Source: Lachnospiraceae bacterium A4 (GTDB lineage Bacteria > Bacillota > Clostridia > Lachnospirales > Lachnospiraceae). From it: a DNA stretch of 64,000 nt. How positions within the stretch are numbered: the first letter of the stretch is position 1; the number at the start of each line of letters is the position of its first letter. Under the pieces are notes generated by a model that was not told the origin of the DNA, searched no databases, and was given only the letters and a program-made list of their open reading frames with translations. The stretch is taken from assembly GCA_000403215.2 (NCBI GenBank), contig KE159527.1, positions 107,497 to 171,496 of the forward strand, in the 5' to 3' direction. This document shows, in pieces, positions 51,837-60,368 of the stretch. The position numbers were made by a program, and so were the translations under genes.

Positions 51837-53807
51837 CTAATTTCTGCGATACCAGTCCTCCATAGATGCTTCGAGCTCCTCTGGCTTGAGGCGGTCTGCT
51901 TTCAGCGCGCCGCTTCTGACCATCGTACAGATTTCCCGCATCTCTTCCATAATCGCGTCCTTGTCCCCCGGCAGCCGAATCAGCCGCACATAGACATTAT
52001 TTGCATTGAATGACAGATGCTCTTTGACAAATTTTACGCCCAGTCCTTTGCAAACGTTCCAGTTACAGTCCTTCATGCAATTGATCAAATACATACTATA
52101 GCTGGAGTCCCAATTGATCAAATACATACTATCAGTGTCCTTGTTGGTCAATGCCCTTTGATAAAAGTACGCGCCCGCTTCCATACAGAGAACCTTATCA
52201 TTTAACGGAACCCAGTTTACCAGCACCGCATCTGTATCATGCGATGGATGCCGCATCAGCCATTGAAGCATATTCGCAGCATGGGACACTTGAATTTCTC
52301 TTCTGACCGACAAAATATCCGAATTACGACTGCTGCCAAACAATTCATACGCACCTTTTAATTTATCCCAACAGATAAAACCAACCGCCTCAAGAATCAT
52401 CCGCATCCGCTTTTCTGCTATTTTTGACGTTCTCTGGTCTATGAGCTGTGCTTCAAGCCAGTCCGCACAATCCTCGTCGTTTAGAAGCTTTGTCATCACG
52501 GCAGCAGGCAGAAAGTAGGCATCCGCCTGATACAATTCCAGCGCGAGCGCCTGCAAATCTGCATCGGGATTTACCACCAAAGACTGCATAAGAAGCAGCC
52601 CCAGACCACTAATAAATTTACCCATCGGATACAGATACTGCACATTTGCCAGACTTTGCAAAAAATCAAGCCGCCACATAATTTTCTCAACAGGATTATG
52701 CTGCTTCTTACGTTTCTCAAACAGCGCATTGACCGCAGGCAGATGTTTCAACAGCTTCCTGTAGCATTCACAGCCATGCGCACCGCCCTTTCCATATAGT
52801 GCCCGCATCATATCATGCAACAGATAAAATACATCGCTCTGTTCCTTATCTGCAGCCGAATCCTCATCTATTTTTTCTATTTGTTCAAGGACTCGGTCAC
52901 AGAGTTCTTCTACGACCTCTGCCGCCCAGTTTGAGGACGCATCTACCAGATACCCCAGCACCGCCTTTAGGTTCCTCTCTGCATACTCCCTGAAATAAGC
53001 TGCTGCCCGCACATCTTCCATATTGGCGAGCGCCTTAAAGGCGGCGTCTTTATTTTTGCCACGCTCCTTCTTTGTCAGCTCCAAAAGAAGCGGCACATTA
53101 TCCTGATGATGGCGCAGGGCAAAAATCAATGCCTGCCGTACTTCCTTCTGCGCAGTGTCCAGCATTTTGATATAAAAATCATTGGCATCTGCCCCGGCAG
53201 CCGCCTCAATTACCTCGACACGCCGCACCATCTCTCTCTTGCCTGCGGGATCGAAATTCTGATACAGCAGCGGAAGGATACTCTTGTCCCTGTCCTCACA
53301 AAGCCATTTTGTCACATCGTTTGCAAACTCTGCGTAAGAAGCACCCAGTGCCTGCACGAGCGCGCATTTCACACGGTAATCCCTGAAAAGCTCAGGGTGT
53401 TCCTCGCGGATACGATAGGAGCTGCCGCCTGCTCCTTGCAGCCCCTCCAGCAATTCCTTTAAGACTGAATACGGCGCATTGACAATCATGCCAGCCGCTG
53501 TCTCCTCCGACTCGAAGATCTCAATCGGAGTGACTTCTCCCTTTATGTCCACTGCGCCAAGCGTGCAGATCACGGCGTCTGTAAGGGACACTGCCTCCAG
53601 CAAAAGACCCTGTGGATTGAGTATGTCATTTGACAATAGCCGTTCTGTCAACTGCCCCACTTTGGCAAAGACTGGTGATGCCGCCTCCAATGGCTTGAAT
53701 GCCTCATATGTCCGCTTTAACCGAAAATCCTCGGCTAACAGGCTCGTCCCCGCCATCGCTGCCGCACGGAGACGCTCCCGCAGTTCGTTTATTGGTGTTG
53801 TATCCAT
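51837..53807 (-). CDS. HEAT-like repeat protein, paralogue 2 of the MoxR/VWA cluster
   Basis: A 656-residue all-alpha protein most similar to the one at 47445-49313: nearly identical start (MDTTPINELRERLRAA), LLAEDFRLKRTYEAFKPLEA, DAVICTLGAVDIKGE, and DFYIKMLDTAQKEVRQALIF. It has an 11-codon tandem duplication near the C terminus not seen in the others. GGAGG lies 9 bases before the ATG. The close likeness to paralogue 1 suggests they arose by duplication, with the ATPase-nuclease, membrane protein and SEL1 remnant now between them. It is probably a scaffold or substrate-recognition subunit of the MoxR system. Confidence 0.75.
   Translation of the reverse strand: MDTTPINELRERLRAAAMAGTSLLAEDFRLKRTYEAFKPLEAASPVFAKVGQLTERLLSNDILNPQGLLLEAVSLTDAVICTLGAVDIKGEVTPIEIFESEETAAGMIVNAPYSVLKELLEGLQGAGGSSYRIREEHPELFRDYRVKCALVQALGASYAEFANDVTKWLCEDRDKSILPLLYQNFDPAGKREMVRRVEVIEAAAGADANDFYIKMLDTAQKEVRQALIFALRHHQDNVPLLLELTKKERGKNKDAAFKALANMEDVRAAAYFREYAERNLKAVLGYLVDASSNWAAEVVEELCDRVLEQIEKIDEDSAADKEQSDVFYLLHDMMRALYGKGGAHGCECYRKLLKHLPAVNALFEKRKKQHNPVEKIMWRLDFLQSLANVQYLYPMGKFISGLGLLLMQSLVVNPDADLQALALELYQADAYFLPAAVMTKLLNDEDCADWLEAQLIDQRTSKIAEKRMRMILEAVGFICWDKLKGAYELFGSSRNSDILSVRREIQVSHAANMLQWLMRHPSHDTDAVLVNWVPLNDKVLCMEAGAYFYQRALTNKDTDSMYLINWDSSYSMYLINCMKDCNWNVCKGLGVKFVKEHLSFNANNVYVRLIRLPGDKDAIMEEMREICTMVRSGALKADRLKPEELEASMEDWYRRN
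52078..52132 (-). repeat. Tandem 33-bp duplication inside HEAT-like paralogue 2
   Basis: Two identical 22-base copies, at 52078-52099 and 52111-52132, are offset by exactly 33 bases. The protein therefore reads SMYLIN twice, in frame. The other two paralogues lack the extra 11 codons. This is a recent slippage-type duplication. Confidence 0.8.
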
Positions 53808-53851
53808 ACTTTATTCCTCCAAATAATTAAGAATTGGCACACGAATCCATA

Positions 53852-54193
53852 TCAATTCATCCACACAGTTTCCTTTTCTATTGTTTTATAAGCACTGCTG
53901 TTATTCACAGCCAATCCCATATCTAATAGCATTCTATCCATTTTGTCATCATCTTCCTTTAGCGCAGCTAAATCCACAATATCAAATTTGATTTTTATTT
54001 CTTTATTTAATGCGTCATACAATTTAAAATAATCTTCCCCAGATAATTCACCCTTGCCGGAGACTATAATATCCAAATCACTTTTTTCATTTGCCTGTCC
54101 CCGCGCATAAGAGCCTGCATATCCAAGCCTATATCCTAAGTTTAACTGCATCAATGCCTTGAATACACAGTCAATCTCCTTCATTGACAGCAT
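53852..54193 (-). CDS. mntA: MntA-type nucleotidyltransferase antitoxin
   Basis: A 113-residue minimal nucleotidyltransferase. I use the ATG at 54193 with TAGGAGG 9 bases upstream rather than upstream in-frame ATGs lying in hepT. The motif GSYARGQANEKSDLD fits GSX10DXD exactly (G27, S28, D39, D41). In type VII toxin-antitoxin systems MntA adds AMP to the HepT toxin and silences it. The hepT gene lies immediately upstream, as expected for this pair. Confidence 0.9.
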   Translation of the reverse strand: MLSMKEIDCVFKALMQLNLGYRLGYAGSYARGQANEKSDLDIIVSGKGELSGEDYFKLYDALNKEIKIKFDIVDLAALKEDDDKMDRMLLDMGLAVNNSSAYKTIEKETVWMN

Positions 54194-54206
54194 AAAATAA
54201 TACCTC

Positions 54207-54590
54207 CTATTCATTGGCATTTTTATGTTCCTGACAATATTTTATCCTATTCTTGACCTGATCATAACTTCCATTTTGAATACAATCCTGCACAAAAGAA
54301 AACAAAACTTGTCTGTTTAGTTTTATATAATCATGTGCAATCATATTGCGTACAGGAACTAAATTTCCTGTACTGATAAAATTTAATACCTGATAAGAAT
54401 CTGTTGTAAGCTGCCTGCTCAAACTATCAATTTGCAGTATACAAAATGAACAAATATCCATGCAATCCTCATTCAATGCAAATTCGAATGAAGTTTTGCA
54501 TTGATATCTTTTTAATGCACTTTTTATTTTATCCATATACGTCAGTATTTTTAATAATACTTGTACATCCCTTGCTAAAGTTTTCCCCAT
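54207..54590 (-). CDS. hepT: HepT-type HEPN ribonuclease toxin
   Basis: A 127-residue HEPN protein with the active-site motif RNMIAHDY (R81, H86, Y88), exactly RX4HXY. HepT cleaves RNA unless MntA adenylylates the tyrosine. It is directly upstream of mntA. The pair lies between the SWIM gene and a HEAT-like gene of the MoxR/VWA cluster. The gaps are 62 bases to the SWIM stop and 44 bases from mntA to the next start, so the pair may be read with the cluster or from its own promoter. Confidence 0.9.
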   Translation of the reverse strand: MGKTLARDVQVLLKILTYMDKIKSALKRYQCKTSFEFALNEDCMDICSFCILQIDSLSRQLTTDSYQVLNFISTGNLVPVRNMIAHDYIKLNRQVLFSFVQDCIQNGSYDQVKNRIKYCQEHKNANE

Positions 54591-54652
54591 TTCTCACAAA
54601 TCCTTGTTTGCACAACAATTCAATAATTGTTATTTGAATAACTACTGCTATA

Positions 54653-56131
54653 TCAATACAGCAGCCGCACCACCGCATCATGTGTAACGATGCTGAGCGG
54701 CTGTACCATGAGTCTGCGGTTCTCTTTATTGTAGTAAAATGCACCCAAAAGTACCTGATTTTCAAGCAGAGAGGCACTCGGCAGCATGGAAAGGCGCACG
54801 ATTGTCTCCTCCAGCTCTGGCATATCGCCCAGCAGGATTGTGTCATTGTTCTTGTCCACCAGCACAAAATCTTCCCCTATTTTTCCAATCTGGTTAAAGG
54901 CGAGAAGCTTCACCATCATGGGTTGTGTCATTGCATTTTTGAGGAAATTTTTGACAGCCTTTGCCTCCTGCTTGACAGAGGTCACTGCATGTTCAAAAAC
55001 TGCTTCATAATCTGATTTTTCGTACTCTCGGATCTGGGCACCGTCCCATCTCACGCGGACATTGCCGTCGCCCGGATAAAAGACGGCACTCGGAACCTTC
55101 GCAACGCCAAAGACCGTATCCTCCTGCTTGACGTATTTGAGTGATTTTAAAGGGCGGTAATTGTAGTTCATATAGACCTCGCCTGTGTCCAGATCTGCCC
55201 AGCAGCCTGTGTCGATGTACTCTTTTCTCGCCTCGTCATATGTCACCCAGAATGAAAGCTGCATCAGATTTGCATCCTTTTTGCTCTTGCCCAGCTCCTC
55301 TAACTCCGACAGCTTCCAGATACCGCCCAGCTCTTCATATAAAACGGTGTCCTCAAGCGTCACATCATCCTTCTCTAACTTCTCATTCAAATATTGGCGT
55401 GACTTTTTGATCAGTGTCCACAGCTTTTCCAGTACGCTGATCGCCGCATCGTAATGAGACTCATCCTGATCTTTCTGAAATGCAGTGATCTCGATCAAAA
55501 GCTGGCTGCACAGCCGCTGCGGTCCCGGCAGATAATAGTCGCCCATCTGCTTTGCAAGCTGCTGATACGTCTTGAGCGAAGCGCCGCCAATCGTGCCAAG
55601 CCCCGCAGACATCAGGTCATTGACTACCTTTTCGACGAGGTCCAGCCCCTCTAGCTGTGTTTTGAGCTTCTTCACTCTTGCATTCTTCGCCGTCTTTGCG
55701 GCGGAAGCTTTTTTCTTCTCGGCCTTTTTCTTTTCCTCCTCGGTCATCTCGCTCTCTGGTTTTGCCACCTCGGCTGCCTTGTTTTCCTTTGCCTGCTTCT
55801 TCTCGCGCTTTTTCTGGATATCCTCCGGGATTTCGCAGATGTCAAAGGTCTTTTTCGCAAGCATCTCATACATCAGTGCCAGACTGTGCTTGCACGGAAA
55901 CTGCCTGCTGGGGCAGGAACAGCGAAACACGGGATTATTTTCATCTATGTAGTCTGCCGATGTGATATAGTTGCTCTTGCCGCTGCCTGTGCACTCGCCC
56001 ATATAGAATGTATCATCCTGCGACTGCTCTAATTTCACAAAGCCGCCTTTCTGTGATATCTTTTTGCCGTTTGAAGCTGCCGCAGCGTTCGGCGCCAGCG
56101 CTAAGATTTGTTGTTCATTGATCTCTCTCAT
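54653..56131 (-). CDS. SWIM zinc-finger protein of the MoxR/VWA cluster
   Basis: A 492-residue protein with a SWIM zinc finger near the N terminus: C71, C73, C80 and H82 (CSC...CKH). A Lys/Glu/Ala-rich coiled region (about 108-155) follows, and then a helical and beta domain of about 330 residues of unknown type. SWIM fingers bind nucleic acid or protein; here they may recognise the target of the MoxR/VWA machine. The same combination of SWIM, HEAT-like, MoxR, DUF5682 and VWA genes recurs in other bacteria, as I recall. Confidence 0.85.
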   Translation of the reverse strand: MREINEQQILALAPNAAAASNGKKISQKGGFVKLEQSQDDTFYMGECTGSGKSNYITSADYIDENNPVFRCSCPSRQFPCKHSLALMYEMLAKKTFDICEIPEDIQKKREKKQAKENKAAEVAKPESEMTEEEKKKAEKKKASAAKTAKNARVKKLKTQLEGLDLVEKVVNDLMSAGLGTIGGASLKTYQQLAKQMGDYYLPGPQRLCSQLLIEITAFQKDQDESHYDAAISVLEKLWTLIKKSRQYLNEKLEKDDVTLEDTVLYEELGGIWKLSELEELGKSKKDANLMQLSFWVTYDEARKEYIDTGCWADLDTGEVYMNYNYRPLKSLKYVKQEDTVFGVAKVPSAVFYPGDGNVRVRWDGAQIREYEKSDYEAVFEHAVTSVKQEAKAVKNFLKNAMTQPMMVKLLAFNQIGKIGEDFVLVDKNNDTILLGDMPELEETIVRLSMLPSASLLENQVLLGAFYYNKENRRLMVQPLSIVTHDAVVRLLY

Positions 56132-56172
56132 GTGATTTCGATTCCTTTCCTCTATAAAATAATATGATAAGC

Positions 56173-58140
56173 CTACAACTGCTTCCTCAGCTTTTTGCTG
56201 TACTCTGCCACCTCCGCGGTCATGCCCTTGATCGTCTGCTCCTCCGCCAGCTTGATAAATTCGTCAAGTTCTGCCAGCACTGCCTCCATGTCGCCCGGAA
56301 GCCTCTGGAAAAAGGCGCGTATCTGCCACGGTTCTCTGGCGATGATATTGCCAAGAACCAACGCAAAGACGCTCGAAAGCCCCTTGCATTTTTTCCATCC
56401 GCAGCTCTGCATATATTCCAGATAGGAATACAGCATTGAGGATGCGGGTGTTCCGCCATGCCGCCCAATCGCAAGACATCTGTCATAAAACCATTCTCCC
56501 ACCTTAGCACATTCCGCCGGGTCGTCTTTGTTTGTCCATTGGTAAACCAGCTCGTCCCATCCTGCCTGCATCATCCAGTCTAAGATGGCTCTGTGTCCGG
56601 GAATATCTATTGTGCGCTTTACCTCCTCATCACTTCCCTGTGTGTGACCAGTCGCAACATACGCATGCCGCGACGCGTCCCACTGGATATACTGCAATGC
56701 AGCTTTGATTGCAGTCAGTTTATTCACATCAGCTTTCGCATAGACGCCATCACTTAACTGTGCATCAAACCATTCTGTACAGTGTTCATCGCGGCACAGC
56801 TTCACCAGTGACGCCGCTGTCAGAAAGTAGACATTCTCCTTTGCCTGCGCCATGATAAAATCCGCTATTTGTGGTGCGTCATTCAGGACAAACGAGCTTG
56901 CCAGATGCATACCGATCACCTGATCCCACGGACGCTTCTTCTTGTCATTCCAGCTCTTATATCCGGTTGTGATGACATCATAATTCATATCTTTGCTGAT
57001 GACTTTGAGCTCTTCCTGATGTGCAAGCAGCTCCTGATAACATGCAATCACTTCATCGCCGCTCTTGCCGATCAGCGCCTCCACGCATTGACAAAACTCA
57101 TATTTCAGGGTATTTTTGAGCGGGCATTTGTTCTCATCATCACAGTTACATTTGGCACAGATCTCATTGTCCGACCGCCTCAGCTCGTCCTTCGATGCCA
57201 GTACCTTCGCAAGCAGCTCCATACACAGCCGGGCAATCAGCTTTGACGCACTCTTTGTCGTCGATGTCAGCAGACATCTGCATACGGTTGAGAGCCCTTT
57301 CTTCGCCATTTTCTCATAAATGACAACCACTCTGTCGTCGTCCATACACCCCAGTGACTCAAGTGCCATCTCTTTATTTTTGCCCTTTTCTGTCTGTGCC
57401 AGTTGCAGCAGCAGTTCGATATTGGACTGGTCCAGACGCAGCAGGCGGAGCAGTTCCAGACGAATATCCTTCGTGGCATCTGGAAGCATTTCGCGGTAAA
57501 AATCGTTCTCTTTTGCCCCGGCAATGCTCCCGATCAGTTGTAATCTGCGCATCATTTCTATTCTGCCCTTTGGATTAAAATCCTTTTTTAATAAAGGAAC
57601 AATCGACTCATCCTCGCCAAACAGCATCGTCTGTACCAGCCCGGCAAGCTCTGTATAAGAGGCGCCAAGTGCCTTGACCATCGCATGTTTCACACGGTAA
57701 TCTTTAAAAATCCAAGACTTTGTTTCGTACAGATTCTCCACATATGCATAGTGACCGCTGCCGCTGGTGGTCAGTGCTTCGATCAATTCCTTTACCAGTG
57801 AACAGGGTGCAGGAACCATCACACTCCCCAGATGTCCGGCAGCACTCGCGAGTCCAGCCGCCTCGACATTCCCTTCCACCTCCACTGCCGCCAAAGTACA
57901 GATCACTGCGTCGAGCAGTGTGACTGCCTCGAGCAGTGCAAACTGTGGACATGGACAATCCGGCGACAAAAGCTGTGCCGTCAACTGCCCTGCTTTTGCA
58001 AAGACTGGCGAAGCTGCCTCCAATGGTTTCAATGCCTCCAGAGCACGCCGCAGACGAAAATCTTCCGACAATAGATTGACCCCTGCGAGCATGGCTGCAC
58101 GTAGACGCTCACGCAGCTCATATACTGGTTTTACATCCAT
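56173..58140 (-). CDS. HEAT-like repeat protein, paralogue 3 of the MoxR/VWA cluster
   Basis: A 655-residue all-alpha protein, the most divergent of the three: it shares YELRERLRAA, EAASPVFAKAGQL, ALLEAVTLLDAVICTL and KALGASYTEL but differs through most of the middle. It carries a cysteine cluster absent from the others (CAKCNCDDENKCPLKN, then CQC) that could bind a metal. The start ATG at 58140 has AAGGAGG 8 bases upstream, and a GTG lies one codon before it. It is the first of the HEAT-like genes, 41 bases ahead of the SWIM gene and about 16 bases after the thioesterase stop. Confidence 0.75.
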   Translation of the reverse strand: MDVKPVYELRERLRAAMLAGVNLLSEDFRLRRALEALKPLEAASPVFAKAGQLTAQLLSPDCPCPQFALLEAVTLLDAVICTLAAVEVEGNVEAAGLASAAGHLGSVMVPAPCSLVKELIEALTTSGSGHYAYVENLYETKSWIFKDYRVKHAMVKALGASYTELAGLVQTMLFGEDESIVPLLKKDFNPKGRIEMMRRLQLIGSIAGAKENDFYREMLPDATKDIRLELLRLLRLDQSNIELLLQLAQTEKGKNKEMALESLGCMDDDRVVVIYEKMAKKGLSTVCRCLLTSTTKSASKLIARLCMELLAKVLASKDELRRSDNEICAKCNCDDENKCPLKNTLKYEFCQCVEALIGKSGDEVIACYQELLAHQEELKVISKDMNYDVITTGYKSWNDKKKRPWDQVIGMHLASSFVLNDAPQIADFIMAQAKENVYFLTAASLVKLCRDEHCTEWFDAQLSDGVYAKADVNKLTAIKAALQYIQWDASRHAYVATGHTQGSDEEVKRTIDIPGHRAILDWMMQAGWDELVYQWTNKDDPAECAKVGEWFYDRCLAIGRHGGTPASSMLYSYLEYMQSCGWKKCKGLSSVFALVLGNIIAREPWQIRAFFQRLPGDMEAVLAELDEFIKLAEEQTIKGMTAEVAEYSKKLRKQL

Positions 58141-58156
58141 CACATTCTCCTCCTTT

Positions 58157-58585
58157 TCATTGCATCATCTTTCGAAAACATACATCTATCTCAGGATTGT
58201 CGTGTTTTAACGAAATGACATGCCCGTCACTGTCCAAAAAACAATGTGTGCTTTTCCCTTGCGTGCGAAGCTCTCCCGTGCTGCTGTCTGTCACCTCATA
58301 TTCCAAATCAAGCCTCACCCCGTTATACTTCACCACTTTGACCTGAATCTGAACAGTATCATCAAAATGCACCATGCTTTTATATTGACAGCTTACGGAG
58401 ACAACGGGACTGATAATCCCTTTTTTCTCCATATCGCAGTAGGAAATCCCAAACTGGCTCATAGCGTCCATCCGCGCCTCCTCCATCCAACGGATATAGT
58501 TGGAATGGTGGACAATCCCCATCTGGTCTGTCTCATAATATTTCGCATGATGCATGTATGGTCTGATATGATTTTCTGTGCTCAT
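58157..58585 (-). CDS. Acyl-CoA thioesterase (4HBT hotdog family)
   Basis: A protein of about 142 residues beginning MSTENHIRPY. ETDQMGIVHHSNYIRWMEEARMD is the signature of YbgC/FcbC-type hotdog thioesterases, in which the aspartate of DQMG is catalytic. They cleave acyl-CoA thioesters; the chain length cannot be read. The start lies about 11 bases after GGGGAG. It is about 16 bases upstream of a HEAT-like gene, so it may be the first gene of the MoxR/VWA operon by position only. Confidence 0.88.
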   Translation of the reverse strand: MSTENHIRPYMHHAKYYETDQMGIVHHSNYIRWMEEARMDAMSQFGISYCDMEKKGIISPVVSVSCQYKSMVHFDDTVQIQVKVVKYNGVRLDLEYEVTDSSTGELRTQGKSTHCFLDSDGHVISLKHDNPEIDVCFRKMMQ

Positions 58586-58692
58586 CTTTTGAATCGCTCC
58601 CCTTTTCATGAATCAATATAATTTCATACAAATCATATTTCTAAAGATTTGTTTAGCTGTAAACTTGTCGTATTTCATCAAATCTAATAAAT

Positions 58693-58701
58693 ATCATAAC
58701 A
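58693..58701 (-). promoter_or_regulatory. Candidate extended -10 promoter of the 58.6-39.2 kb operon
   Basis: On the minus strand TGT-TATGAT forms an extended -10 element about 110 bases before the thioesterase start, downstream of the terminator at 58728-58768. No consensus -35 is at the right distance. It is the best promoter-like match ahead of the operon. Confidence 0.35.
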
Positions 58702-58727
58702 CATTCCTGCAGAAAAATATATAAAAT

Positions 58728-58768
58728 GTCAATAAAAATAAAAACCACTTCACAACTTATGGAAGTGG
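58728..58768 (-). terminator. Rho-independent terminator of the ATPase-nuclease gene
   Basis: CCACTTC and GAAGTGG arms form a stem overlapping the stop codon of the gene at 58757-60349, followed on the minus strand by a long T-rich run (TTTTTATTTTTATT). It separates the pgeF/yraN group from the operon starting at the thioesterase. Confidence 0.8.
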
Positions 58769-60349
58769 CTTTGATTCCTTTTTTGTCCGCTCAATCACAC
58801 AGCTATGCGGTTTGTTGGGACAATCCTTATTGTAATTGATTCCCACAAGCAGTATGTCACCCACATAACCTTCAAGTGCCTGTACATAATTTCTGTCTCG
58901 AATCTGGTGTATTGCTGTCTGAGCTGTTTTTTGATATTTTAATTCCACTACAAACGCCGGCTTCGCAGTACGGGGCTGCGGCAGAAAAACAATATCCGCA
59001 AATCCCTTTCCAGCGGGAAGCTCCCGTATGAGCTTATAATCCTTTCTCGCACTGTAGTACGCAAGTCCGATCGCACATGCAAGAGAATTTTCATCATTGT
59101 AGGTCAAGATCGAAGCAGCTTCTGTATGCGCCTTGTCCAGTGCTTTTGCTACACTTTTCTCATCGCAACGAAGCGTGTCCTCGAGAAGTCTCTCCGATGC
59201 CTTTAATACATTCATAACCTCTGACCAGCCGCCGACACTCATGGCATTCTCAAACTCCATGATAATCTCTTTATTTGGAATGAACGCCTCCGCTGACAAT
59301 GCATCATACCCTAGATACCCCAAGTGAATCAAGAGCGTCAAGACATCGTCCTTGATTTTAAAATTGCGCATATCATTCTGAAAGCTGCGTGTGTTCACCC
59401 TGACACGGCCGCCGCCAAGCATGTGCACAATATCCGCCCTCAGTCCGTCAAAATCCATTTCTATATAGATTTTCAATGCATCATATGCCTCCGTGGCAGT
59501 CCAGTAATTTAAATATTTATGCCGGCGCATTGCCTCCACAACCGATTTCGGATTGTAGATGTGGTGATACGTGGTGAACCTATAGCCGTCATACCAGCTA
59601 TTGATTTCGTGAAAATCCATCGAAAAACGCTCACATAATTCTGCCACTTCCATCTCTGTAAATCCCGTATATTCCTCAAAGATGTCTTGTTCTGTCATCG
59701 AGTACTCCGTAAACATATTCAATGCCGAGTGCTCTCCATACTTTTTTACAGGCAATATTCCGGTTACATAGGCAAGTGCTATATACGGCTGGTCTTTGAT
59801 AAGATTTCTCAGGAAATCAAGGTACTGTTTCTGCATTGTTTCGGATTCCTGCCGCTCGCGCATCACACAGTCCCACTCGTCAATCAAAAGAATAAACTGT
59901 CTGCCCGTCTCTACGTATATCTTCCTCAGTGCAGCCGCCAATCCCAGCGCTGGTTCCCTCAGATCTTCACCGTATTCCCGCCAAAACTCTTTGAGCACCT
60001 CCCGCTCTAAATACTTTGTCAAAGGCTCCGATTCCGCCTCAATCAAAAACTGCTGCATATTTAGAAAGATCACATCATATTGATTCAGATGCTCGTAAAA
60101 GGTATCTGCGTTTTCTATCTTGCGCCCCTGAAATAACTTTGTTGAATCACAGCCGCGGCTGTAATAGGCGGCAAGCATTTTCAGCGCCATTGACTTCCCA
60201 AAGCGCCTCGGTCTGCTGACACAGATGTATTGCTGTTCGGTATTGATCAGCTCATTGGTACAGGCGATCAGTCCTGTCTTATCCACATAAATCTTTGATC
60301 GCACCGCTTTCCAAAAGCCTTTGTTATCTGGATTCAGGTAATACCCCAT
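58757..60349 (-). CDS. AAA-ATPase fused to a PD-(D/E)XK nuclease domain (divergent copy)
   Basis: A 530-residue protein of the same superfamily as 17728-19464 and 36640-38343 but clearly diverged. Walker A is SRPRRFGKS, Walker B is FILLIDEWDC, the middle motif is INSWYDGYRF with IYNPKSV, and the C-terminal nuclease core is FADIVFL followed by FVVELKYQK. It sits 19 bases after pgeF and ends in a good terminator, so it may be read from the pgeF operon. Role unknown, as for the family. Confidence 0.85.
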   Translation of the reverse strand: MGYYLNPDNKGFWKAVRSKIYVDKTGLIACTNELINTEQQYICVSRPRRFGKSMALKMLAAYYSRGCDSTKLFQGRKIENADTFYEHLNQYDVIFLNMQQFLIEAESEPLTKYLEREVLKEFWREYGEDLREPALGLAAALRKIYVETGRQFILLIDEWDCVMRERQESETMQKQYLDFLRNLIKDQPYIALAYVTGILPVKKYGEHSALNMFTEYSMTEQDIFEEYTGFTEMEVAELCERFSMDFHEINSWYDGYRFTTYHHIYNPKSVVEAMRRHKYLNYWTATEAYDALKIYIEMDFDGLRADIVHMLGGGRVRVNTRSFQNDMRNFKIKDDVLTLLIHLGYLGYDALSAEAFIPNKEIIMEFENAMSVGGWSEVMNVLKASERLLEDTLRCDEKSVAKALDKAHTEAASILTYNDENSLACAIGLAYYSARKDYKLIRELPAGKGFADIVFLPQPRTAKPAFVVELKYQKTAQTAIHQIRDRNYVQALEGYVGDILLVGINYNKDCPNKPHSCVIERTKKESKPLP

Positions 60350-60368
60350 ACACTCACCCCGCTGTGGT

